Below are positions 17,428-24,920 of a DNA stretch of 64,000 nt, one piece after another. Position 1 is the stretch's first letter; each line of letters starts with the position of its first letter. The stretch is from Sediminibacterium roseum. Its GTDB lineage: Bacteria; Bacteroidota; Bacteroidia; Chitinophagales; Chitinophagaceae. The notes beneath the pieces are model-generated. The model did not search any database. It was given only the letters and a program-made list of their open reading frames with translations, and had not been told where the DNA came from. The stretch covers positions 340,646 to 404,645 of the forward strand of contig NZ_JAACJS010000002.1 in NCBI RefSeq assembly GCF_009939005.1, given 5' to 3'. Position numbers and translations under genes: made by a program.

Positions 17428-19023
17428 ATGCAGACAGATTTTTTAGTGATTGGATCGGGCATTGCCGGCTTAACCTATGCGCTGAAGACCGCTAAAGCTT
17501 TTCCCGGTAAGAAGGTAACCGTTATCACAAAAACCCAGGCCGATGAAACCAATACCAAATATGCCCAGGGTGGCATAGCGGGTGTTTGGGATGAGGAGAA
17601 GGACAGTTACGACAAACACATTGAAGACACACTGATCGCAGGAGATGGCCTGTGCAACGAACGCATTGTTGAGATCGTTGTAACAGAGGGACCGGAGCGG
17701 ATCAAGGAGATCATCGCCTATGGCGCCCAGTTCGACAAAGATGAAAAAGGCGAATACAGCCTCGGCAAAGAAGGCGGCCACAGCGAGAACAGGATACTCC
17801 ACCACAAAGATGTAACAGGCAAGGAAATGGAAAGGGCGCTGCTCGAGGAGCTGCGAACCATCTCCAATATTGAACTCGTTAACCATTGTTTTGTTGTTGA
17901 TATCATTACACAGCACCATCTGGGCTACCTCGTCACAAAATCCACTTTAGACATCACCTGTTATGGTGTGTACGTGCTCAACCTGCACAACAACAGGATT
18001 GAAAAAATACTTGCGAAGATCTGTTTGCTGGCAACGGGCGGTTGCGGGCAAGCTTACAGAACCACTACCAATCCACGCATTGCCACCGGCGATGGAATAG
18101 CGATGGTGTACCGCGCAAAAGGAAAGATCGAGAACATGGAGTTTATACAGTTCCATCCCACTGCATTGTATGAGCCGGGTGTTTCACCTTCGTTCCTGAT
18201 TACCGAAGCGGTGCGCGGCGATGGCGGCATATTGCGCAACAAGAACGGGGAAGCATTCATGGAACGGTACGATGAGCGCCGCGACCTTGCTCCGCGCGAT
18301 ATCGTTGCACGTGCCATCGATAATGAAATGAAACGCAACGGTACGGAACACGTGTACCTCGATTGCCGCCACATGGATAAAGAAAAGTTCATCCACCATT
18401 TTCCCAACATCTACGAAAAATGTATGCGCATGGGAATTGATGTGATGCAGCAGATGATACCTGTGGCACCCGCTGCACACTACAGTTGCGGCGGAATAAA
18501 AACGGATGAGTGGGGAAGAACATCTATTCAGAACCTGTACGCGTGCGGCGAATGCGCAAGCACAGGACTGCACGGCGCAAACCGCCTGGCGAGCAACAGC
18601 CTGCTCGAAGCGATGGTGTTCGGGCACAGGTGTTACCTCGACAGCATACAACAAATTGGCCATATTTCTTTTGAAGAAAGGATACCCGACTGGGACGCAA
18701 AAGGCACAACCGAACCGGGCGAAATGATCCTGATCACACAGAGCCAGAAAGAACTGCAGCAGATCATGAGCGATTATGTAGGTATTGTAAGAACAGACAT
18801 CCGCCTGGAACGCGCCATGAAACGGCTCGATCTCCTGTTTACGGAAACAGAAGCATTGTACCGCTCCACAAAAGTATCGCCGCAGTTGTGTGAGTTGAGA
18901 AACCTGATCACCGTTGGCTACCTCATCGTAAAAGGCGCGGAATTCAGGAAGGAAAGCCGCGGCCTGCATTTCAATACAGATCACCCGCAGAAAAGTGAAC
19001 TGCTGCAGAATATCATTTTGTAA
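17428..19023 (+). CDS. nadB: L-aspartate oxidase
   Basis: NadB oxidises L-aspartate to iminoaspartate, the first step of NAD synthesis, with FAD. The 531-aa protein has an N-terminal dinucleotide-binding motif (VIGSGIAGLTYALKTA, about 6-21), the TKYAQGGIAG segment (about 44-53) that binds FAD in the succinate dehydrogenase/aspartate oxidase family, EFIQFHPTAL (about 232-241), and CGGIKTDEWGRT plus ACGECASTGLHGANRLASNS (about 355-390). No nadA or nadC is adjacent. An acyltransferase gene begins 17 bp after its stop, so the genes probably share a transcript. Confidence 0.96.
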   Translation: MQTDFLVIGSGIAGLTYALKTAKAFPGKKVTVITKTQADETNTKYAQGGIAGVWDEEKDSYDKHIEDTLIAGDGLCNERIVEIVVTEGPERIKEIIAYGAQFDKDEKGEYSLGKEGGHSENRILHHKDVTGKEMERALLEELRTISNIELVNHCFVVDIITQHHLGYLVTKSTLDITCYGVYVLNLHNNRIEKILAKICLLATGGCGQAYRTTTNPRIATGDGIAMVYRAKGKIENMEFIQFHPTALYEPGVSPSFLITEAVRGDGGILRNKNGEAFMERYDERRDLAPRDIVARAIDNEMKRNGTEHVYLDCRHMDKEKFIHHFPNIYEKCMRMGIDVMQQMIPVAPAAHYSCGGIKTDEWGRTSIQNLYACGECASTGLHGANRLASNSLLEAMVFGHRCYLDSIQQIGHISFEERIPDWDAKGTTEPGEMILITQSQKELQQIMSDYVGIVRTDIRLERAMKRLDLLFTETEALYRSTKVSPQLCELRNLITVGYLIVKGAEFRKESRGLHFNTDHPQKSELLQNIIL

Positions 19024-19040
19024 AAGGCAAACAAGGGCTG

Positions 19041-19949
19041 ATGTATTATCTCGTATTCGCATTGGTGTATGTTGCTTCCCTGCTGCCCTGGCGGGTGCTG
19101 TATGCGTTGAGCGATGTTGCTTCTTTCATCCTCTACCGCTTGGTCGGCTACAGGAAAACAGTGGTGGCCGATAACCTGCTCCATGCTTTCCCGGAAAAGA
19201 CGCCGGCAGAAAGAAAAGAGATCGAAAAGAAATTCTACAGCAGGTTTTGCGACAACTGGATCGAAACGATCAAACTTATTTCCATCAGCAAAAAAACAAT
19301 CCGGAAAAGATTTACCGGCAACGTCTCCATTTTCTTTGAACAACACGCCACGGGAAGATCGCTGCAGGGAAACTTCGGCCATTTTTTCAACTGGGAGGCA
19401 TTGAGTTTTTTTTTCAGCGCAACACAACCCTACCAGGTACTCGCGGTTTATTTCCCGCAGAAAAGCCAGGTAATGGATCGGCTGTTGAAATACATCCGCG
19501 GGCGTTTTGGAAGTGTGCTGATACCACTGCCCGAGATGGCGCGACAGATCATTCCATGGCGCAGAAAGCAATACATGATCGCGCTGATCGGCGACCAAAG
19601 CCCGGTTGTTCCCGCCGCCAGCTATTGGCTTAACTTTATGAACCGCCCTGCTTGTTTTGTAAAGGGCCCGGAAAAATATGCACGCGGGCAAAACATCCCC
19701 GTCACCGTAACCCTTACCACGAGGCCCAGGCGCGGCTACTATCATTGTGAATCACACCTGCTGGTAGAAGATCCCAGCGCATTGCCCGAGGGAGAGATCA
19801 TGCGCCGCTATGTAAAGTTCCTCGAACACAACATACGCCTGCAACCCGAACTATACTTGTGGAGCCACAGGCGATGGAAACATGCGTGGAAAAAAGAGTA
19901 CAGGGAGATGTGGATCGGCGAAGACGACACGATACCCAATGGCCAATAG
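19041..19949 (+). CDS. Lysophospholipid/lipid A acyltransferase, LpxL/HtrB family, copy 1
   Basis: The 302-aa membrane-bound enzyme has an N-terminal hydrophobic segment (about 1-30, with SLLPWRVLYALSD) and the HX4E catalytic motif as HFFNWE near residue 114. This family adds secondary acyl chains to lipid A (Kdo2-lipid A acyltransferase) at the inner face of the cytoplasmic membrane. The GDQSP segment near 190 is the usual second conserved region, and the C-terminal LWSHRRWKH is typical. A paralog follows 17 bp later. The acyl donor and position cannot be read from the sequence. Confidence 0.88.
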   Translation: MYYLVFALVYVASLLPWRVLYALSDVASFILYRLVGYRKTVVADNLLHAFPEKTPAERKEIEKKFYSRFCDNWIETIKLISISKKTIRKRFTGNVSIFFEQHATGRSLQGNFGHFFNWEALSFFFSATQPYQVLAVYFPQKSQVMDRLLKYIRGRFGSVLIPLPEMARQIIPWRRKQYMIALIGDQSPVVPAASYWLNFMNRPACFVKGPEKYARGQNIPVTVTLTTRPRRGYYHCESHLLVEDPSALPEGEIMRRYVKFLEHNIRLQPELYLWSHRRWKHAWKKEYREMWIGEDDTIPNGQ

Positions 19950-19966
19950 CCGCTATATTTGCTTCA

Positions 19967-20869
19967 ATGTATTACATCATCTACCCCATCTTCTACCTTC
20001 TTTCCCTGCTGCCCTGGCGTGTTCTTTACCTGGTTAGTGATGCTGCGTATGGATTGATCTATTATGTTTTCGGCTATCGCAGGGAAGTGGTGATGCACAA
20101 TTTATCCATCGCCTTTCCGGAAAAAACGGAACAGGAAAGGGTGCGCATCGCAAAAGATTTTTACCAAAACTTCACGGATACATTTATTGAAACCATCAAA
20201 CTGATCTCTGTAAGCGATCGGTCATTCAGCAGGCGTTTTACTTCCAATATTGAAGTGATCAATGCGTTGTACGATACGGGCAGGAGCGCACAAATGTTCA
20301 CCGGCCATTTTTTCAACTGGGAGTTTGCGAACCTCGGGTTTTCAAAATATGCAAAACTGCCGCTGGTGGTGGTGTACCTGCCGGTGGCAAACAAAGGGTT
20401 GAACAGGATCATCGTTGACCTGCGCAAACGCTATGGCTCATTGATGTTGTCGGCAACAGAATTCAGGCACAAGTTCAAAGAACTCACGCCCCCGCAATAT
20501 GCTTTGGGACTCGCGGCCGATCAAAATCCCGGCTCTCCCGATAAGGCGTACTGGATCCCGTTCTTCAACCGCATGACGCCCTTTGTGCCCGGCCCCGAGA
20601 AAGGCGCAAAAACAAACAATATGATCTGCGCCTTTGGTCATTTTTACAAAGTAAAACGCGGCTACTATCATTTCGAACTTGAAGTGATGACCTTGTCGCC
20701 AAACGATTTCGGAGAAGGACAACTAACCGCGTTGTATGTTCAATACCTCGAAAAAGCGATCAGGAAAGAGCCCGCCAATTACCTGTGGAGCCACAGGAGA
20801 TGGAAATGGGAGTTTGATCCTGCAAAACACAGGAGCGTTGGTATTGATGCAACACGAAATGATGGCTGA
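19967..20869 (+). CDS. Lysophospholipid/lipid A acyltransferase, LpxL/HtrB family, copy 2
   Basis: The frame is open upstream to 19859, but that part overlaps the end of copy 1. The ATG at 19967 gives a 300-aa protein that aligns from its first residues with copy 1 (YYxxxxxFYxxSLLPWRVLY), so it is the real start. The HX4E motif is again HFFNWE, AADQNPG replaces GDQSP, and LWSHRRWKWE ends the domain. The two genes share many exact words and look like an old tandem duplication; different chain or site specificity is possible. Confidence 0.88.
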   Translation: MYYIIYPIFYLLSLLPWRVLYLVSDAAYGLIYYVFGYRREVVMHNLSIAFPEKTEQERVRIAKDFYQNFTDTFIETIKLISVSDRSFSRRFTSNIEVINALYDTGRSAQMFTGHFFNWEFANLGFSKYAKLPLVVVYLPVANKGLNRIIVDLRKRYGSLMLSATEFRHKFKELTPPQYALGLAADQNPGSPDKAYWIPFFNRMTPFVPGPEKGAKTNNMICAFGHFYKVKRGYYHFELEVMTLSPNDFGEGQLTALYVQYLEKAIRKEPANYLWSHRRWKWEFDPAKHRSVGIDATRNDG

Positions 20870-20902
20870 TGTTCCGTTAAGACCGGAGCGGTTGTTGATC
20901 TT

Positions 20903-22339
20903 TTATTCAGCGTTGGCCGCCGGTTGTTCAATGTTCTGCCCGTCTTTCTCGATCGAAAACTTATCCGGCAATTCCTTGATCTTGCTCCATCCGCCAACCA
21001 CATTCCTGATGTTGTGGATGCCTTGTTTCTTCAGCAATGATGAAGCGATCACGCTTCGGTAGCCGCCCGCACAATGCACATAGATATTGTGCTTGTCGTC
21101 GAGATCTGCCATGCTTCCCGGGTCCGTAAGGTCGGTGAGCGGTATGTTGATGGCGTCTTTGATGTGTCCGTTTGCGTATTCACTTTCTTTTCTCACATCG
21201 AGGATCACGAGGTTTTGATCGAAAGGAATATCCATTGCCAGTTCATCGGCATCTACATCGATGACCATATCGATCGGCTCATTGGCCGATTGCCATGCTT
21301 CGAACCCGCCGTCGAGGTATCCTTCGATCTTGTCGAAGCCCACACGGGCCAGTCGCACGATGGTTTCTTTCTCTTTTCCTTTTTCTGTAACCAGGATCAT
21401 TTTTTTATCGAAGGGCAACAGGCTTCCGGCCCATTCGGCAAAGCGCCCGTCGAGACCGATGCTCACAGAGCCAGGTAAAAAACCTGCGGTAAAGGTTGAT
21501 GCATTGCGCGTATCCAGTACGATCGTGTTTTCTTCGTTCGATCTTTCCTTGAAAACCGCTACCGGCAAGGGCTGCAGGCCTTTTTCCAAAACAGCGTCGA
21601 GGCTCTCGTAACCTTCTTTGTTGATCATTGCGTTGATCGGGAAATATTGCGGCGGCGCAGTGAGCCCGTCTGTAACGGCCTTGATGAATTCATCTTTTGT
21701 CTGCGGCTGCAATGCGTAATTGGTTTGTTTCTGTTCGCCGATCGTGCTGTAGGTTTCCGGCCCGATGTTTTTTCCGCAACTGCTGCCGGCGCCGTGGGCC
21801 GGGTAAACAGTAACATCATCCGCAAGCGGGATTATTTTTGATTGCAGGCTGTCGTACATCATGCCCGCCAGGTCCTCCACTGTTATCTCGTTTCCTTTTT
21901 GTGCCAGGTCGGGACGGCCCACATCGCCCACGAACAGCGTATCGCCGGTAAAGATGGCGCGGTCTTTCCCGGTTTCGTCTTTCAATAAAAAACAACTGCT
22001 TTCGAGTGTGTGGCCGGGCGTGTGCACCACTTCCATTTGCAGCTTGCCTATCGGGAATAATTCCCCGTCTTTTGCCACGTGTACAGGGAATTTGGTGTTC
22101 GTTAACGGGCCGTATACAATGGTTGCGCCCGTAGCAGCGGCAAGATCGAGGTGCCCGCTTACAAAATCGGCATGGAAATGCGTTTCAAATATGTATTTGA
22201 TGGTTGCATTGCGCTCTTTCGCCAGCACGAGGTATTCTTCGATATCGCGCATAGGATCCACTATGGCGGCAATACCGTCACTCTCAATGTAATAAGCGGC
22301 CTCGCTGATACAGCCGGTATATAATTGCTTGATGAACAT
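20903..22339 (-). CDS. Metallo-beta-lactamase-fold hydrolase with two rhodanese domains (persulfide dioxygenase-like)
   Basis: The ATG at 22339 (478 aa) is preferred over an upstream in-frame TTG because a -7 box lies just before it and conserved sequence starts there. Residues 1-240 are a glyoxalase II/persulfide dioxygenase fold with H54-F-H56-A-D58 and His63, HTPGHT near 110 and FTGDTLFVGDVGRPDL near 140. Two rhodanese domains follow. The first (about 270-360) lacks the catalytic Cys: its loop region reads VTEKGKEKE. The second (about 375-465) keeps it in HCAGGYRS. Such fusions (ETHE1/CstB-like) oxidise persulfides and move sulfane sulfur. An ArsR gene lies 87 bp upstream on the same strand. 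Confidence 0.88.
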   Translation of the reverse strand: MFIKQLYTGCISEAAYYIESDGIAAIVDPMRDIEEYLVLAKERNATIKYIFETHFHADFVSGHLDLAAATGATIVYGPLTNTKFPVHVAKDGELFPIGKLQMEVVHTPGHTLESSCFLLKDETGKDRAIFTGDTLFVGDVGRPDLAQKGNEITVEDLAGMMYDSLQSKIIPLADDVTVYPAHGAGSSCGKNIGPETYSTIGEQKQTNYALQPQTKDEFIKAVTDGLTAPPQYFPINAMINKEGYESLDAVLEKGLQPLPVAVFKERSNEENTIVLDTRNASTFTAGFLPGSVSIGLDGRFAEWAGSLLPFDKKMILVTEKGKEKETIVRLARVGFDKIEGYLDGGFEAWQSANEPIDMVIDVDADELAMDIPFDQNLVILDVRKESEYANGHIKDAINIPLTDLTDPGSMADLDDKHNIYVHCAGGYRSVIASSLLKKQGIHNIRNVVGGWSKIKELPDKFSIEKDGQNIEQPAANAE

Positions 22340-22354
22340 GCTGTCTATTTTAAG

Positions 22355-22362
22355 CAAAGATA
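22355..22362 (-). promoter_or_regulatory. -7 promoter box (TATCTTTG) for the persulfide dioxygenase-like gene
   Basis: An exact TAnnTTTG match on the minus strand ends 15 bp before the ATG. It shows that the gene can be transcribed apart from arsR and supports the ATG at 22339 over the TTG at 22369. Confidence 0.6.
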
Positions 22363-22426
22363 ATGGCAAGCTTCAGGCCAATGGATACGGATTAGGGAAA
22401 AAGAAGCTGAAATGGCACGAAACCTG

Positions 22427-22762
22427 TCAACCTACCAGTGTTTCAACAAAACTTACCACTTCTGCAAGACGCGTGTAATTCACTGAATAAAAGATGAATT
22501 TGCCATCACGTGTTGTGCTAACGATGCCTGCGCGGCGGAGGATGGCAAGGTGTTGTGATGCCACCGACTGCTCCAGCCGGAGTTTCACATAGATCTCGGT
22601 AACCGTCATTTTCTCATGCTCATCCAGCAATTTGATGATCTGCTGACGGAGTTTGTGGTTAATGGACCTGAGGATCAGTGATGCTTTTTTGGTGTGCAAA
22701 AAATCAACCTTAATCTGATTCTTACCGTTCACCAGAGTAACGGCTTGTAAGGTTTGGCTCAT
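22427..22762 (-). CDS. ArsR/SmtB-family transcriptional regulator without cysteines
   Basis: The 111-aa protein is a winged helix: LRQQIIKLLDEHEKMTVTEIYVKL, recognition helix region QSVASQHLAILRRAGIV and wing TTRDGKFIFYSV. It contains no cysteine at all, so it cannot use the Cys metal sites of ArsR/SmtB or the persulfide-reactive dithiol of SqrR/BigR. His23, His36, His49 and His71 remain as possible ligands. It probably represses itself and perhaps the persulfide dioxygenase-like gene downstream. A perfect inverted repeat at 22832-22861 overlaps the expected promoter. Confidence 0.88.
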   Translation of the reverse strand: MSQTLQAVTLVNGKNQIKVDFLHTKKASLILRSINHKLRQQIIKLLDEHEKMTVTEIYVKLRLEQSVASQHLAILRRAGIVSTTRDGKFIFYSVNYTRLAEVVSFVETLVG

Positions 22763-22831
22763 GACAATAAAAGTTGTAATTGGGGGGTTAATAAAACTTA
22801 ATCGTACGAGCTAAAGTTACAACATTGCATC

Positions 22832-22861
22832 GGTATTCATAGTACAAATTATATGAATACC
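22832..22861 (-). promoter_or_regulatory. Inverted-repeat operator upstream of arsR
   Basis: Perfect 10-bp arms (22832-22841 and 22852-22861, GGTATTCATA/TATGAATACC) are separated by 10 bp. A near -7 box (TAACTTTA on the minus strand, 22812-22819) lies just downstream, so the palindrome covers the -33 region, where a repressor would block RNA polymerase. Confidence 0.65.
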
Positions 22862-22875
22862 TATTTTACTTTGTT

Positions 22876-23559
22876 TTAAAGCTTTGGTTGCGGATTGAAA
22901 AACTCTTTCACATAAAGCGGTTCACTATAGGCCAGATCGGCAAAAAGCCTTGACTCATAGGCTTTTAATGCACGCGCCGCCAGGTCGCCTGCGTGGTGCT
23001 GTACATCGGAGAACAAAGCGGAGGGCGCGCTCACAATTCCTTTCAATTTGGTTCGTCCCGAGCCGCTGAACACCACTGTTTTTTCGTTCAGAAGTTCCGA
23101 AAAACTGCTTTCATCAATGATCGCCGCATGCGGCGGTTGAACCTCGCTGAGCGAAGCGTTGTAAAGGGCCGTAAATACTTCCATTCTTCTCGCATCGATC
23201 AAGGGGCATACCAGGAACGATGGATCGAACAAGGGCTCGCGCGAAACAACGGCCTGCGCCATTACTTCGGGTGTATGGATGAGAATAAGCGGTTTGTCAA
23301 GCGCATAGCAAATGCCCTTGGCCGAGGCCATGCCCACCCGTAAACCGGTATAGCTTCCGGGCCCGGAAGTGGCCGCTACTGCATCGAGTTGCTGCAAAGG
23401 GTAACCCGCATCTGCCATCAGCTGCCGGATGGCGGGCTGCACAAAAGAAGCATGGTTCTTCTGCTCCGTGCTTTCAATCATACCCAGCACATGCCCGTCT
23501 TTGCTAAGGCAAACACTGGCGTGTTCGGTGGCGGTGTCTATGTTTAGTAGTAAGGGCAT
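22876..23559 (-). CDS. tsaB: tRNA threonylcarbamoyladenosine biosynthesis protein TsaB
   Basis: The ATG at 23559 gives 227 aa starting MPLLLNIDTATEHASVCL, the standard beginning of TsaB; an in-frame extension to 23595 is not conserved-looking. The protein has the ASKH-fold phosphate loop and the TGPGSYTGLRVGMASAKG segment (about 67-84). TsaB works with TsaD and TsaE to add threonylcarbamoyl to A37 of ANN-decoding tRNAs; it is the inactive ASKH paralog that scaffolds TsaD. No other tsa genes are next to it. Confidence 0.93.
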   Translation of the reverse strand: MPLLLNIDTATEHASVCLSKDGHVLGMIESTEQKNHASFVQPAIRQLMADAGYPLQQLDAVAATSGPGSYTGLRVGMASAKGICYALDKPLILIHTPEVMAQAVVSREPLFDPSFLVCPLIDARRMEVFTALYNASLSEVQPPHAAIIDESSFSELLNEKTVVFSGSGRTKLKGIVSAPSALFSDVQHHAGDLAARALKAYESRLFADLAYSEPLYVKEFFNPQPKL

Positions 23560-23625
23560 TTTTGGTGTTTTGCGGCCACCGGTGAATAGCATCACTGGTG
23601 CCTTTGATTAGTTGGTGATACTGTA

Positions 23626-24243
23626 TTAAAGTTCATTCACTTCTTTATCCAGCGCAGGTGCAACTGCATACCGACTGTCGGTTTCATTCAATTTGTGTAA
23701 CAGCGATGCGATCTTTCCCAGCCCGATCCTTGCGCTCCATTCAAACGGGCCAAAGGGATAGTTGGTGCCAAGCTTCATAGCCGTGTCTATGTCTTTTTTG
23801 GTGCTGATGCCATCGCCCAACCCGTAATACGCCTCGTTAACGATCATGGCAATGACGCGCGCCGCGATCATTCCCGGAACATCGGGCACAACCTGGAATT
23901 TCCATCCGAGGGCGTTCAGGATCTCCTCTGCATTTGCGATCAGCGATCCATCGTTCCCTGCTATCTCTACGATCTCTCTTTTCAGAAAACCGTTCCAGGC
24001 ATTGATGCGGATACAGTTGGCCGGGAGTTCTTTGCAGGTGCCGATCACCGCATTTACAAAAACCGGCTGTTGTGTGATGCCTGCAAATGCCGGGCCCTCT
24101 TCTTCAAAACAAAGATCGAAGTAGGCATCGGCGTTGCTGGCGACGGCGCCGCCTGTAATAAATTCCACGCGCACGGCTTCGGGAAACCCTTTGGATAAGA
24201 ATTCCTCTTTTTGTTGTGTACCTGCTTTTACAATTATATACAT
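23626..24243 (-). CDS. 3-hydroxyacyl-CoA dehydrogenase-like protein with reduced N-terminal domain
   Basis: The C-terminal half (about residues 120-205) matches the 3HCDH C-terminal helical domain: PGMIAARVIAMIVNEAYYGLGDG, STKKDIDTAMKLGTNYPFGPFEW. The N-terminal half is only about 120 residues and has no GxGxxG nucleotide-binding loop, although its strand order (an FDLCFEEE segment, PVFVNAVIGT, RINAWNGF) recalls the middle of the usual NAD domain. It is therefore probably not a normal dehydrogenase at 205 aa against about 280-300. It could be a degenerate enzyme or a binding protein. A perfect -7 box precedes it, so it is expressed on its own. Confidence 0.75.
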   Translation of the reverse strand: MYIIVKAGTQQKEEFLSKGFPEAVRVEFITGGAVASNADAYFDLCFEEEGPAFAGITQQPVFVNAVIGTCKELPANCIRINAWNGFLKREIVEIAGNDGSLIANAEEILNALGWKFQVVPDVPGMIAARVIAMIVNEAYYGLGDGISTKKDIDTAMKLGTNYPFGPFEWSARIGLGKIASLLHKLNETDSRYAVAPALDKEVNEL

Positions 24244-24259
24244 GCGTAGGATTGAAGCG

Positions 24260-24267
24260 CAAATTTA
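24260..24267 (-). promoter_or_regulatory. -7 promoter box (TAAATTTG)
   Basis: An exact TAnnTTTG match on the minus strand, 16 bp before the ATG of the 3HCDH-like gene, with a TTTG about 15 bp further upstream as a possible -33 element. Confidence 0.55.
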
Positions 24268-24293
24268 GGTGGTGGCGCGTTGCAAAAAAAAAT

Positions 24294-24379
24294 GCCACAG
24301 ATTTCACGGATGAACACAGTTGAACCCTTGTGTTGTTACCTTCCTACAAAAGACTGTGTTCATCCGTGAAATCTGTGGC
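24294..24379. repeat. Perfect 27-bp inverted repeat with 32-nt loop (REP-like intergenic element)
   Basis: The arms 24294-24320 and 24353-24379 are perfect reverse complements. The arm (GCCACAGATTTCACGG then ATGAACACAGT) contains words such as CACAGATTTCAC and ATCTGTGG that I recall from dispersed intergenic repeats in many bacteria. It lies between divergent genes and no T-run follows, so it is more likely a repetitive palindromic element than a terminator. Confidence 0.8.
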
Positions 24380-24471
24380 TTAAAATAAGGTTTTCAGTCT
24401 GAACCACCCCCTAAATTTAGGTTGGCAGGTTGCCAGAAATACAGCAAATTGCCTGTGATTAAAACAATCTT

Positions 24472-24858
24472 ATGTCAAAACAGATCATCATCACCGACAA
24501 AGCGCCGGCGCCCATCGGCCCCTACAACCAGGCCGTTAAAGCGAACGGGTTTGTATTCATCAGCGGTCAGGTTGCGTTTGTGCCCGCAACCGGCGAACTC
24601 GATTTGAGCAGCCTGCAGGCAGAGACCCACCAGGTAATGAAAAACCTGGGCGAGATCCTGAGCGAGTCGAAGCTCACTTTTCAGCACGTTGTTAAAACAA
24701 CCATTTTCCTGAGCGATATGAGCCTGTTTGCACAGGTGAACGAAGTATATGGATCCTATTTTACCGGCGACCACCCCGCACGCGAAACCGTTGCAGTGAA
24801 AGGATTGCCGCGAGGTGTGAATGTAGAGATCAGCATGATCGCCGTGGTTGACCTCTAG
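24472..24858 (+). CDS. ridA: RidA family reactive-intermediate deaminase
   Basis: The 128-aa protein has the full RidA pattern: APAPIGPYNQAVKANGFVFISGQV at the start, a middle helix, and Arg104 (HPARETV) and Glu119 (VNVEISMIAV), the residues that bind and activate the enamine/imine substrate. RidA hydrolyses 2-aminoacrylate and related intermediates that leak from PLP enzymes; the active form is a trimer in the cytoplasm. It is a single-gene unit with a near -7 box (TAAATTTA) about 55 bp upstream and a shared terminator downstream. Confidence 0.94.
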   Translation: MSKQIIITDKAPAPIGPYNQAVKANGFVFISGQVAFVPATGELDLSSLQAETHQVMKNLGEILSESKLTFQHVVKTTIFLSDMSLFAQVNEVYGSYFTGDHPARETVAVKGLPRGVNVEISMIAVVDL

Positions 24859-24865
24859 GCCGTTG

Positions 24866-24915
24866 TTGCGGAACGAAGCGATCTGATCATTCGATAGATC
24901 GCTTCGATTCCGCAA
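24866..24915. terminator. Bidirectional terminator-like hairpin between ridA and the epimerase gene
   Basis: A long stem (24866-24884 with 24896-24915) is complete but for one bulged A. It lies between two convergent stops; T-runs are weak on both sides. Confidence 0.7.
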
Positions 24916-24920
24916 TAACT

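Noticed and set aside
19859-19966. Longer N-terminus of the second acyltransferase
   Set aside because: It overlaps copy 1 in another frame, and alignment with copy 1 begins exactly at the ATG at 19967.
22340-22369. TTG start 10 codons upstream of the persulfide dioxygenase-like gene
   Set aside because: The -7 box lies inside this extension, so it would not be in the mRNA.
24294-24379. Inverted repeat as transcription terminator
   Set aside because: It lies between divergent promoters, not after a gene, and has no T-run.
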